A stretch of DNA of 64,000 bases, from assembly GCA_964006375.1 (NCBI GenBank), contig OZ023264.1, positions 173,648,295 to 173,712,294 on the forward strand. Direction: 5' to 3'. Positions 33,358 through 43,839 of the stretch are shown one piece after another. This DNA is from Tillus elongatus. Lineage: Eukaryota > Arthropoda > Insecta > Coleoptera > Cleridae. Position 1 is the first letter of the stretch, and every line of letters begins with the position of its first letter. The notes under the pieces are model-generated. The model was not told where the DNA came from. It saw only the letters and a list, made by a program, of their open reading frames with translations, and did no database searches. The translations under genes were made by a program, and so were the position numbers.

Positions 33358-34584
33358 TCACTTAATAAGATTCTCAAAATGGCCTCCGCCTACTTCAATA
33401 CATTTTTCTAGTCTCAACCCAAAATTTTGCCTCACCTTAAAAAAAGTTTGATAATCGTTTTTCATTATATCACTGGATTCGATTATTCTAGCCCAAAGTT
33501 CATCTCTGGAGTTATAAATATTCTTGTATACTAATTCTTTCAAGTGACCCCAGAGGAAGAAATCTAGAGGATTGAGGTCGGGGCTACGTGCAGGCCAAGG
33601 AAAATCTCCACCTCGACCTATCCATCGGCGCGGATAATTTTGGTTCAGAAATTCTCTGACAGGAAGTCCATAATGGGCAGGTGCCCCGTCGTGAATGAAC
33701 CATAATCTCCTGCGCACGTCTAGAGGGACATCTTCCAAGAGAATAGGAAGTTGATCTCTCAAGAAAATTGAATAATTCTCCACATTGAGCCTTGCAGCAA
33801 GTTCTATTGGTCCCAACAACACGTCGCCTAGTATGCCACACCAGACATTAATGGAGAACTCATGTTGAAAATGGTGTTCTCGCGTCAAATGAGGATTGCT
33901 GCTGTCATATGTGTGAGCATTTTTGAAATTGAAAACTCCTCTTCTTGTGAATGTCGCTTCGTCAGTGAATAGAATGTTGTTGAAGAAAAACGGATCGTCA
34001 TTCTGATACCGACGAATGCGTTCACAAAAATCCAATCTAGATAGAAAATCTAGAGGTAAAAGACTCTGCACTGGTGTGAAGTGGTAAGCATGTAACTTTT
34101 CTTTTCTGAGAAGTCTACCAATACTTGATTTATTTATTCCAGTTGCTGCAGAGAGGCGTCTTACGCTTGTTTCCGGATCTTCTGCAAGGCGTACTAATAT
34201 CTCTTCCTCTTGATGTACAGGACGTCTTGGTCCACCAACTTCCGACTTCGAATTGAAAGAACCAGTTTCACCTACGAATACATAAGGACGAGATGATACG
34301 CATCCGTGTAACAAAATGTGTATTTCACGATTTTTCCAGCCCTCAGGTGTGAATTTTGTCAAAACTTTCATTTCAGAAATAATCAATGGCAATGAATGCA
34401 TATTACTCTTTTACATACCTAATTTATCGTATAATCTTCTAAAGGTCTTGTGATCTGGTTGTCTACGACTAGGATATAATTCCAAGTATCTGGCGGCGGC
34501 TTGGTGGCTACGGAAGTTTAATTGCGCATAAACGCAGATCATATCTCTCTTCTCAATATTGCTAAACTCATTATGGTGAGGCAT
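33358..34584 (-). CDS. DDE transposase, two exons, apparently intact
   Basis: Joining exon 1 (34419-34584) and exon 2 (33358-34271) across a 147-bp intron (34272-34418, donor GTATGT, acceptor TTCGTAG) gives 359 codons with no stop. Exon 1 from the ATG encodes a DUF4817-type helix-turn-helix ending ..RRLYDKL. The split codon gives Gly, then exon 2 continues ETGSFNSKSEVGGPRR, exactly the family's junction. DDE residues: FTDEATF (Asp ~159), FIHDGAPAH (Asp ~250) and SPDLNPLDFFLWG (Asp ~287), with 36 residues between the second and third. It would cut and paste the element at TA sites. Without splicing, a TAA follows KLGM at once, so the intron is needed. Confidence 0.88.
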
Positions 34585-34995
34585 TTCAGAAATAATAACT
34601 ACCTACTGCTCTTAATTGAAAAACCATGTGCTTGTCAAAATTGACAGATTATGTTTATTGTGTTACGCAAATGACATCCCTATGAAAACGAAAAACAAAA
34701 GATATTTCATCTACTTCATTCACAGTTGTTGACCCGGCCAATCAACTGCTATAGTTATTAGCGCCGTGATATGTCCACAGGAATACATCTTTTATTTGCC
34801 AAAAACATACTTATTCTATGAAATCGAATTAAATCCAGAGAACCTTCCCAATTTTTAGGAATTGATTTAGAATCAGAAAATTATGATTAAAATACACCGA
34901 CCTCAATCCTCTAGAATTTTCCATTGGGGTTACTTGAAACAACTGGTACATATACAATAATGTTTGTAACTCCAGAGATGAACTTTGGGCCAGAA

Positions 34996-35455
34996 TAAAA
35001 TTTCAGATTTGAGAGATTTTCAATGCACACCATTATTAAAACCGCAATATCTCGGTAACCACTCACTTTATGAGTTTCAACTAAGTATACCTTTTTCGTA
35101 CAAAAAATTAGTAGTTTTCAGTTTTTCTGAACAGATTTGCAGAAAGTTGATCATCGAAAAAGTTATGCCCCTGTAAAACATTCGGGTTTAGTGTAGGTGA
35201 CGCCAACTATGATGTAGCTCAAAATAGGTATCACGGTTGGAAGCGGCATCCTCGATAACCCCCTATTACAAAGTTCCAAATCAATATTCCAGTAATTAGC
35301 AGAAAAACGAGCGATTTAATTTTTTTCAAAGTCAATTTTAACACACTGTATATCGAAAACAAGCAACAATCGGACAAAACGTATTGATGAAAGTCTATTT
35401 AATTTTTGATGCTCTATCCGAATATATGGGTTTGGCCCATTGTTAGAGGGACACC

Positions 35456-35458
<3 letters not shown>
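34996..35458 (-). repeat. Right long terminal inverted repeat
   Basis: Inverse of 32840-33304. The interval 34600-34995 between the gene start and this repeat has no other gene and would hold the promoter. Confidence 0.88.

Positions 35459-35540
<82 letters not shown>
35459..35540. repeat. (TA)n array, right part
   Basis: Continuation of the 32771 array beyond the transposon. The right flank is PLE sequence rather than module A. Confidence 0.95.
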
Positions 35541-35546
<6 letters not shown>

Positions 35547-35570
35547 TACTTTTGACCTAGACTTTTACTA

Positions 35571-36045
35571 TGTAAATATTGGAGCAAGCCGACAGGAACA
35601 TCTTTTTATAAAAAAGATGAACGGATGTTATGGTGTCTGTTTCGCCAGATGTTCCTGTCAGCTTGCTCCAATATTCACATAGTAAATTTCTAGATCAACA
35701 GGAACGTGTAGATTCCTTAAATAAGTCGGTACTTTTCATTTTAAGCCCATTATCCTTACATTAGATACAAGCTCATACATTTGCCTTCGACCTCGTAGGT
35801 TCATTACACAATAAACAAACGATGGGTCGTCGACGACAATTTTACTTCGGACTAGTTCGTTTAGCTAGACGCGATATAAAAACACTGTAGCTGTTTAGTT
35901 TAATTTTAGAATTTTCCATCCTCTGATGACGTTGACATTGTCAACGAAACGATCGTAAGGTCTTTGAAATATGTGTTGTGGTGATTTGGGTTCTCCAAGT
36001 GTACTTATCAGTGCTCATCACAGGTTCCAGTTTTCACATAGTTTA
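35571..36045 (+). mobile_element. Isolated PLE terminal region
   Basis: Same family as 7670-9600 (CTTCGGACTAGTTCGTTTA, GTGTTGTGGTGATTTGGG, CAGGTTCCAGTTTTCACATAG). It opens with an inverted repeat, arms about 35571-35610 and 35650-35687 (ATTGGAGCAAGCCGACAGGA against TCCTGTCAGCTTGCTCCAAT). No coding part remains. 36046-36429 has nothing recognised. Confidence 0.75.
35912..35970 (+). ncRNA. Hammerhead ribozyme-like motif, PLE copy 3
   Basis: TTTTCCATCCT, core CTGATGA (35923-35929), stem GTTGAC-ATT-GTCAAC, GAAAC, loop GATC, GTA, AGG, then TTTGAAAT. The outer stem I pairing (CTTT/TTTTCC side with GAAA) is kept although the internal loop bases differ from the 9.5 kb copy. The core here is the canonical CUGAUGA. 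Confidence 0.6.
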
Positions 36046-36429
36046 ACAAATGCCTTCGGCAGTCGACTGTGTTTGTAGTATATTATGATTCTAACATCCA
36101 ACCAAACAAATAAGACAGTGGTTGTGTACATCAGATTCAGGTTCAGGTTCTTAATCAATGCATGTAGGTACTGTATTACCAAAGTTGAACGAATTATTTC
36201 AAGAAGAAATAGTATAACTACCGCAAACTAATATAAGTGTAATACCTAGGGTACCTAGTTACTTTGGTTTTTTTACTCTTAGCTTTTAGTCTTTATAGTC
36301 TATACGTTTATAAAGTTATTTAGTTAGCTAGAGCAGTTGGGTGATAAAGGCGATATTAACCGTTTAAATATATACAATATACAATATAAAATACAATAAC
36401 TTAAAGAACAGGATATCAACCAAGCAGCA

Positions 36430-39065
36430 TGGTTTTGTTGCTGGGCGCTCAACTGTGACAAACAGTCGTATGTTATATATACGGATATATCCAAAGAATT
36501 TGACAGAATTGATCATTCTGTTCTACTGTCCAAGTTGTCAGCCAACGGTTTCGCTGAGGATCTGATTCAAATTTTCTGCTCATATTTGACCAACCGTGTA
36601 CATTATGTAGAATATATGGAAATTAAATCCAAACACTATACTCCTGTGTCAGGCGTACCACAAGGTTCGAACCTGGGTCCTCTACTATTTATTATTTTCA
36701 TTAGCGACCTCTGTGATCTTATATCTTCTGTGTGTTTACTGTATGCTGACGACTTAAAAAAAAATTCGTCGGATAGACTCACTGAGAGACTGTCTTGTGT
36801 TGCAGGATGATTTGGTTGCTCTTCAGAATTGGTGTCATAAGAATATGCTAGAACTCAGTATAAGTAAATGTACCGCAGTGACCTATTCTAGGAGGGTTAC
36901 CAATATCAATTTTAATTATACTTTACAGGGGAGTGTTTTGCATAGGAGTGAGAGCAGGAGAGATTTGGGTGTTGTTTTTGACCGAAAACTTTGTTTTGAC
37001 CTTCATATTCAGGCATCAGTATCAGAAGATATGAGGTCTCTAGGTTTTGTCATCAGATTTCAGTGGAACCGAGTGCATAAAAGTGTATAGCACATTGGTG
37101 AGAGATAGGCCTGAATACGCTAATCAAGTTTGGTCCCCTTTATACCAATGCTATAAAGATGCCATCGAAAGGTTTTTTTTTTTAATTTCAACAACACACC
37201 ACGAGGGCTTACAGCCTAAATACTATCGTACCGTGGGTGTTGACAAGGAGGAAAGAGGCAGCTTGTTAATTCTGGACTTGAAGGTTTGGAGATTCGGAGG
37301 AGAAGGAAAAACATGTGCCGGCAAGGAATTCCACAACTTGGAAGTCCTCGGGACAAAAGAGCGGGCATAACAAGATGTTCTATGTCTGGAGACCTGGACA
37401 GTAAAAGGGTGCATTCCCTCTGTTCCCCAGGTGGATCTGTTGGGGGCAGCAGGTGGGGGAACTATGGAGGGAAGCTTCTCTGAGCAGTGCCCGTGCAGAT
37501 ACCTATAAAAGAGAGAGAGGTCACCAACGTCACGTCGGTGGGCAAGGGATGGCAGCCTTTGGGTGAAGGTAGGGTCACCGATGAGACGTATAGCTCTCTT
37601 TTGAATGGAGTCCAGGATAGAGAGTGTAGAAGCGGCAGCGGCACCCCAGATGTGGGAGCAGTATTCGAGGTTTGGCCTTATTTGTGAAGTATATAAGGTA
37701 TAGAGATTACCTGGTGAAAAGTATTTGCGAGCCCGGAAGAGGAAACCTAATTTCTTAGCAGCCGCTTCTGCAATTGATGTGACATGTTGGTGCCAATTAA
37801 GATTTCGATCCACAGAAATGCCAACAAGAGAAAAGGACTCATTACTTTGAATAACTTGGTTGTTCATTGTGATGGGTCTAGTGCTGGTGTATCTCTTGTG
37901 AGAAAGAAAGCAAGACTTAGTTTTGGTGGGGTTGAATTGTACAAGATTTCTACTTCCCCAGTCTAATATTTTTTTGAGATCCACGGAGACAGAACCCTCC
38001 ATGAGTCTGCGATCCTCATCTAATTGGGCTAAAGAGATAGGCTTAGAATATTGTATATTTGAATGGAGGGTGCTGTCGTTCGCGTAGCTGTGAACTGGGT
38101 TGGATGTACTCGAGAGGAGGTCATTGATGTGGAGAAGAAACAAAGTAGGGGCTAAAGCTGAACCTTGAGGAACTCCTGCATTAATTGGATACAGTTTAGA
38201 GCAATGGCCATCCACAACAACAGATATGCTCCTGTTGGAGAGGAAATTTGCTGTCCACATACAGAGTTTTTGTGGTAGGCCATAGGCCGGAAGTTTATTA
38301 AGCAGCACTGCGTGCCAGACCTGGTCGAATGCTTTGAATATGTCTAGAGCAACAATCTGGGATTCACCGTGTTGTTCCATAGACTTGTTCCAAGAATGGG
38401 TGACAAAGGAAAGGAGGTCGGCAGTTGATCTGCGCTGACGGAATCCATACTGCCTGTCGTGGATTAGACTGTGTTTTTCAAGAAATTTTAGTAATTCGGT
38501 GTTTATATACTTTTCCATCACTTTAGAGACGACTGAAAGGAGAGAAATGGGCCTGTAGTTGCTGGGAAGCGCTTTGGATCCTTTCTTGGGGATGGGTTGT
38601 ACTCGAGCAGTTTTCCAGTTACTAGGGAATATGCCTTTATTATAAGATAATAGATAATTCAGAAAATATACCTCAAGCATATATCTTACAGGTTGGATGG
38701 TGTCTATCCATCGCGGGGCACACCGTATCAGCAGTTTCTTGACAGATTTAACGTGACTTCTCTGGAGGCCAGAAGGGTTTGCTCTGTGGTTGGTTTTCTA
38801 CAGAAATTGTTGTGGAATAGGGTTGATTCGCCTGAGCTGCTATCACAGATCAATTTGAGGGTGCCGACTGTGTGGACGAGGAACAGCAACTTGTTTAGTT
38901 TGCCCACGGCCAGAACGGACATGATGCTCAAATCGCCGATGTACCAGATGTGCAAGTTTGCTAATCAAGTTGGCATTGTCAGTGGTGCTGACATTATATG
39001 TGATAGCGCATCTGAGGTGTCGGCACATAAAATATGCAATATCCATCAGTTTTCCTCCATGTAGT
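36430..39065 (+). pseudogene. Old LINE reverse transcriptase, split by Jockey copy 5
   Basis: The left part 36430-37167 has HGFVAGRSTVTN (after a frame change), YTDISKEFDRIDHSVLLSKL, GVPQGSNLGPLLFIIFISDL, LLYADDLK, WCHKNMLELSISKC and PLYQCYKDAIERF. The right part 38653-39065 continues with IQKIYLKHISYRLDGVYPS, SLEARRVCSVVGFLQKLLWN and SPMYQM. Together they are the RT and post-RT domain of a Jockey/CR1-type LINE different from the main Jockey family, interrupted within one codon region by the minus-strand insertion. Confidence 0.85.
37168..38652 (-). pseudogene. Jockey-like LINE copy 5, long open frame but catalytic Asp lost
   Basis: Minus-strand copy with poly(A) at about 37170-37181 and the usual 3'UTR. 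A frame of about 475 codons (38650 down to 37223) is open from SYNKGIFPSNWKTARVQP through motif A (ALDIFKAFDQVWH) and motif B (GVPQGSALAPTLF) to the end. The catalytic YADD reads YAND. It is 5'-truncated within the RT N-terminal region, so the endonuclease is missing. Confidence 0.9.
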
Positions 39066-39115
39066 TTAGTGTACTGATTCTCTTTCTATTTTCTTTTGCA
39101 ACTGTTAGTTAAGTA

Positions 39116-42100
39116 GGGTAGTGGAACCAGTTTTGGACATGTACCCAATAATGGACATGTAAGACTTTTGCGCATTTAAATAAGCATTTACGTTAGGTAC
39201 AGATTTCTGTAAACTCTACAAATCGTTCTCTCAACCTTATAAACTGTAATTTCGTTAACACTAGTTATGACAGATGTCGCCACTATCTAGAAAAGCAACA
39301 TTTAGGTATCAGTTCTCAAATTGGCGCCAAGTTAGTGAATTTGTTAGTGATAGACTTAAGAAAGACAATCGTTTTCTTAAGCCTTAATAGCCGCAATAAT
39401 TTGTTTATTTGAAGTTTACAAGTTATATCTAATTCCTAAGGTATGTATTTAACTAAATATAAGCTTTTTTCGACTGTGCTTCGTGTTTTAATGCTTTTAG
39501 GTTAGGTGTCCAACACTGGATCACATAATCCTATCAAGAACCTTAAATGGACATACTGTCCATTTAAGGAAAAAAGATGTTTTAATAATATTTACTGACC
39601 CGCTAGCTAGAAATTTATATTGCTTTCTTTTGCTATAAGTCACACACTTATCTAACAACCGGATCCAGTGTTGGACAGGATGTCCATCAAAGGGCATTTG
39701 AGTGTGTCCATTACTGGTACCAGCAAGAATGTGATTTTTATTCTTTTTTCCAGATTCTTTTGTTAAATATGGAGAAGAAGCAGTTCAAGAAATATACTCC
39801 CGAACAAATGGCTGAAGCTTTAGCAGCTGCTAAGCTTGGTATGCCCGTTAATACTGCCAGCAAAAGATTCAATGTGCCCCGTATAACATTAAGAAATAAG
39901 TTAAAGGGCATAAGCCCTGGGGTGTGCAATATGGGTCCTCCTACGGTACTCTCAGAAGAAGAGGAAAGTCGCATTATCACCTGGATTGTTGATATTGCAA
40001 GAGCTGGATTTCCAGTAACCAAACAATCCTTAATGGACACAGTCGCAAAGTTAATTAAAGAACTCAATCGTGAAACTCCATTTTCTGACGGCATTCCGGG
40101 GAAAAAATGGTTCAAATCTTTCTTAAAAAGACATCCAAATATATCGTTGAAAACCTCTGAGAAGCTCACTGGTTATCGAAATCAGTTAACTGAGACTGAT
40201 ATACGCAATTGGTTTAAGGAGGTTTCAAACTACTTTGAAGAAAACCATTATAACGAAATCTTAGAAAATGGAAATCGCATATTTAATGCTGATGAGACAG
40301 CTATTTCGTTATGTCCTAAAACGGGAAAAGTACTGGCACCTAAAGGAGTCAAAAATATTTATGATGTTTCTAAGACTTCAGAAAAGGAAAGCCTTACAGT
40401 TCTGTTAACAGTGTCAGCCTCTGGAAAAATTGCTCCACCTATGGTAGTGTATCCATATAAGAGAATCCCCTCCGAAATAGTAAACAGTTTTCCGAAAGGT
40501 TGGGGCCTAGGTAAGTCAGAATCGGGATGGATGACGGGAGAGGTTTTTTTCGAATATATGGCGAATATTTTCGAACCGTGGCTAACAGAGACCAATGTAG
40601 AACGCCCTGTAATATTTTTTGTTGATGGACACAAGTCACATCTAACATTACACCTAAGTATGTTTTTGCGAGAAAAACAGATAATTCTAGTAGCATTTTA
40701 TCCAAATGCGTTGTGTTACAACCTTTGGACGTTTCCGTGTTTTATCCGTTAAAAAGTAAATGGAAATTATATGTCAGAAAGTGGCTAACAGAACATGAGA
40801 ACCGACAAGTAATGAGGCAGAATGTTGCTCCACTGCTAGAAAATATTCTAAACGATTTTTCACCAGAAACCATTGTAAACGGTTTTCGAGTTTGTGGGCT
40901 TTTTCCGTTTGATCCAAATAATGTCGACTATTCTAAAATGATACAGAAGTCAAATGGAAACGAGAAAGAGGGATATGACAAAACATCTAACCAAACTCAT
41001 CACACAGTTCAAGAGATCAAAAGTTGTTTGAGCGTTCTAGAATCGAACATTCCACTGTCAATACTTAAAGCTATGAAAGAGCATCCTGAGGAGGAATGGA
41101 AGGGACCTGAATCGTCAAAGGATTTGTATGATGTTTGGAAAAAGATGATCAAATTGACTAGCATGTCAGTTTCAAATGAGACTGAAAATATAATTGAAAC
41201 TGTAAATAAGAACAACAAAGAATCATTTGAAATTCTGCAAGAAGACGAGAACGTAGACATACATGTTGAAGAGGCCCAAGCAATTGAACTTGACAAAAAT
41301 GTTAAGCATACTCCAGACTTGGCAATTCCCTCAACGTCGAGAACCAATGTTCCTGAAGTGAATATTATGTATTACCATCCAGAAAACCAAACTAATGATC
41401 AACAAATTGAAGAGACATTAGCAGAGGCACATACGCAATCGAAAGAATCCCCTTTTAAAAAATACCTATTTTGGCCTAAAGATGAAATAAAAAGTAAAAA
41501 AAAAGTACAAGAAAGATCCCGTTCGGTCATTACATCTGACTATTGGTTAAACGAGCAGCGTAAGAAGGAAAACTTTAAATTAGAGAGAGAACAATTAAAA
41601 GAAAATAGGAAACGAGCTAGAGAAGAGAAACGACAAGAAAAATTAAAAAATAACCAAACAAAAAAATTTAAGAAAGCTGAAACCAAAGATAAAAAAGCAG
41701 CACCGAAGAAAGTAGAACAAAATAATAAACTGGATTGGAAATGTAGCAAATGTGGACTGGCTTGGAAAGATCAGCATTTTTTTGAGAGGAAGGCAAAATG
41801 GTTAAGTTGTATTAGTTGCCCAAATAAGGTTCATAAGATCTGTGTTCCGATAAAATATATGGATTCACTAGGTTTAAGTACCTGTGATTCTGAAGACGAA
41901 TTACAGTTTGTGTGTGAAGACTGTGGAATTACTGTAGACAGCAGTGACGTAAATGAAGATTGGGACAACGAAACAGACGAAGATTAAAAGTTAGACAAAG
42001 TTATTAAGAATACTTCTGTATTTCATGTAGGCTTCTATCTGTATTACCGCTAATAATTCACGAATAAATAAATAAGTTCATCATTCACGTGCATACATTC

Positions 42101-42619
42101 CGATTCTAATTTTGAGTATCTACTACCTATACAGGTACCTATATCAAAAGTAATATATTATAGTTGGGTACAAAGGGAGGTTGGGTGATGAATGTCCACA
42201 AGCAAAAAAAACATTTCAAAAACTCACTTATCTAGGAAAATGTGCTCCTACCTTTGTATATTAGGTACTTACATATCTTCCTACACATGACATGGCAGTA
42301 GCTTAACTATATGATTGTCTACCTTTATTGAAAAAAATAGATTTAGAAAATGATGCCCATTACTGCATCCATGAGTGTCCAAATTAGGACCGAAAAAAAA
42401 TTGGGGTGTCCAACACTAGAGCAATGAACATTATTAGAAGAAAAATTAGTTATCATATATTAATTTAATTTTGAAGATCGCAGATATTGAAGAATTGAAA
42501 GTATATAACGAGCTGTATTTATGTATATAACTTAATCACCCTAACCTAATTCAAAGATGTATTATGGCTATTGGAACCAATAGTAAACCTTAACATGTCC
42601 ATCACTGGTTCCACTACCC
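39116..42619 (+). mobile_element. Pogo-like DNA transposon, full length
   Basis: Terminal inverted repeats GGGTAGTGGAACCAGT (39116 and inverse ending 42619), followed on both sides by TGGACATGT after two differing bases, are flanked by TA at 39114-39115 and 42620-42621, the expected duplication. Subterminal copies of GTCCAACACTGG or its inverse lie at about 39509, 39664 and 42407. One transposase gene lies between them. Confidence 0.88.
39769..41987 (+). pseudogene. Pogo-like transposase with PHD-like C-terminus, one frameshift
   Basis: From ATG 39769: an HTH of the Psq type (YTPEQMAEALAAAKLGMPV), a CENP-B-like second HTH (GKKWFKSFLKRHP), then the DDE core with NADETAI and FVDGHKSHLT. Near 40709-40713 the frame breaks between FYPNA and VLQPLDVSVFYPLK, which holds the third Asp. 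The second frame stays open to 41987 and adds a long acidic/basic region with a coiled-coil-like K/E/R stretch and a Cys-rich finger CSKCGLAW..CISC..HKIC..CEDC resembling a PHD finger. A possible 3' splice site TTTTTTCCAG precedes the ATG by 16 bp. Apart from the single break, both frames are open. Confidence 0.88.
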
Positions 42620-42621
42620 TA

Positions 42622-43525
42622 CCCTATTTTATGGATTTTTTTCTGTTGGGTTGTAATTGATTTAATAAATAAATAAATATGAAATCTGAAAGCTTTAAGC
42701 AAGAAATCCTATTATATGAATTGCGGATTCAGGGTTTGATATTAAAACGGCTGAGAATATTGAATATGTTTGACATAATGTAAACGACAGGGTCGGTATG
42801 ATGAATATGATGAACGGCGATTCTCGGAAGCAAAAACTATCGGTCTAAAACCGTTATTACGGCAAAATGCAACACAGCTATTTGATTTGTCAAGTGTTTC
42901 TGAAACGTTTTACCAGAATATTACCATAATTTTATCTGCATAAATAAGCACCAGATTTCTAAGACAGGGTAGTTATAATTTCATATTGTGGAATATATTA
43001 CACCCTTGCCATGTTCAATATATAAAAGCTTACGTCTCCTTGCTTTGAATGCAAAATCGATTATTCTAATTTTAATGCTCAGCGTTTCCAGCGAAATAAA
43101 AATAAAATTCACATTACCGTCCAAATTGCTTGTTTGTATTCGCCAAGTTATTGACTCGATTTCAATTTATTAATTTCGGCTAGATTGAAATGAAAGTTTC
43201 AATCTTAAAAAGTTTTTGCGATCGCGAAGTTTACGACGTTTTTCATTAACTTGTTCCTCGTTCTATTAAAAAATTGATTGACAGCAAGGTGAATTAAAAT
43301 ATGATAAGGCCAAATAACTTTGCGAGGAAAACTGAACGAACTCGGAACACCGCCACACAAAGTTTATCTCAACATCGAAACGTCAAAAATGATTTATATG
43401 TATATGTCCAAATTTTGCTCCTCGTAACATGTACAATTAATTACACTCGGCAACGGTAATATTGATTCAGAAACAATGGTCTGGGTTTTGATTTTGATAT
43501 CAATTTTAATCTCCAACATGAAAAT
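42622..43525. other. No recognised gene between two transposons
   Basis: AT-rich unique-looking sequence; a 61-codon frame at 42988 is not supported as coding. Confidence 0.5.
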
Positions 43526-43775
43526 GGCGCATGTATGGGAAAACTGGTATATGTCCAATTTCACAGGTTTTCAGGAAAGCATTGTAAAGTTTAAAGTCTA
43601 GCAAATCTATATATGATTAAATATATTAGTAATTTTTTCTGAAGTTGTTTAAAAAACAGGCCTGTATTTGATAGCTTTCTCAAAAATCTAAATAGTTTAA
43701 GTATATGAGAGAAAAAAATTCACTTATACCAGTTTTCACAAAATTTATTAAAAGAAAAGTACTTATACCATTTTT
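43526..43775. repeat. Left terminus and subterminal motif cluster
   Basis: Inverse of the motif at 43541-43555 (terminus), forward CACTTATACCAGTTTTCAC at about 43721-43738 and decayed ACTTATACCATTTTTCA at about 43759-43775. Confidence 0.7.
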
Positions 43776-43839
43776 CAAAAAAAACGAAATAAACAATGAA
43801 ATTTCTTGAACGTAATTGAACGTCAAATATAATTTTTAA

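Larger units (their letters stand above)
32840..35458 (-). mobile_element. Complete Tc1/mariner-like transposon with ~460-bp terminal inverted repeats
   Basis: Ends are CAGGGTGTCCCTCTAAC at 32840 and its inverse GTTAGAGGGACACCATG at 35458, bordered by TA on both sides within a (TA)n array. The two inverted repeats, 32840-33304 and about 34996-35458, match closely throughout, including small open frames that read identically for over 60 codons in both. The centre holds one transposase gene on the minus strand. All parts of an autonomous element are present. Confidence 0.9.

Noticed and set aside
35122..35176. Matching small frames in the two inverted repeats of the Tc1-like element as a possible second gene
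   Set aside because: Identity between them is explained by the repeats themselves; no start context or known domain.
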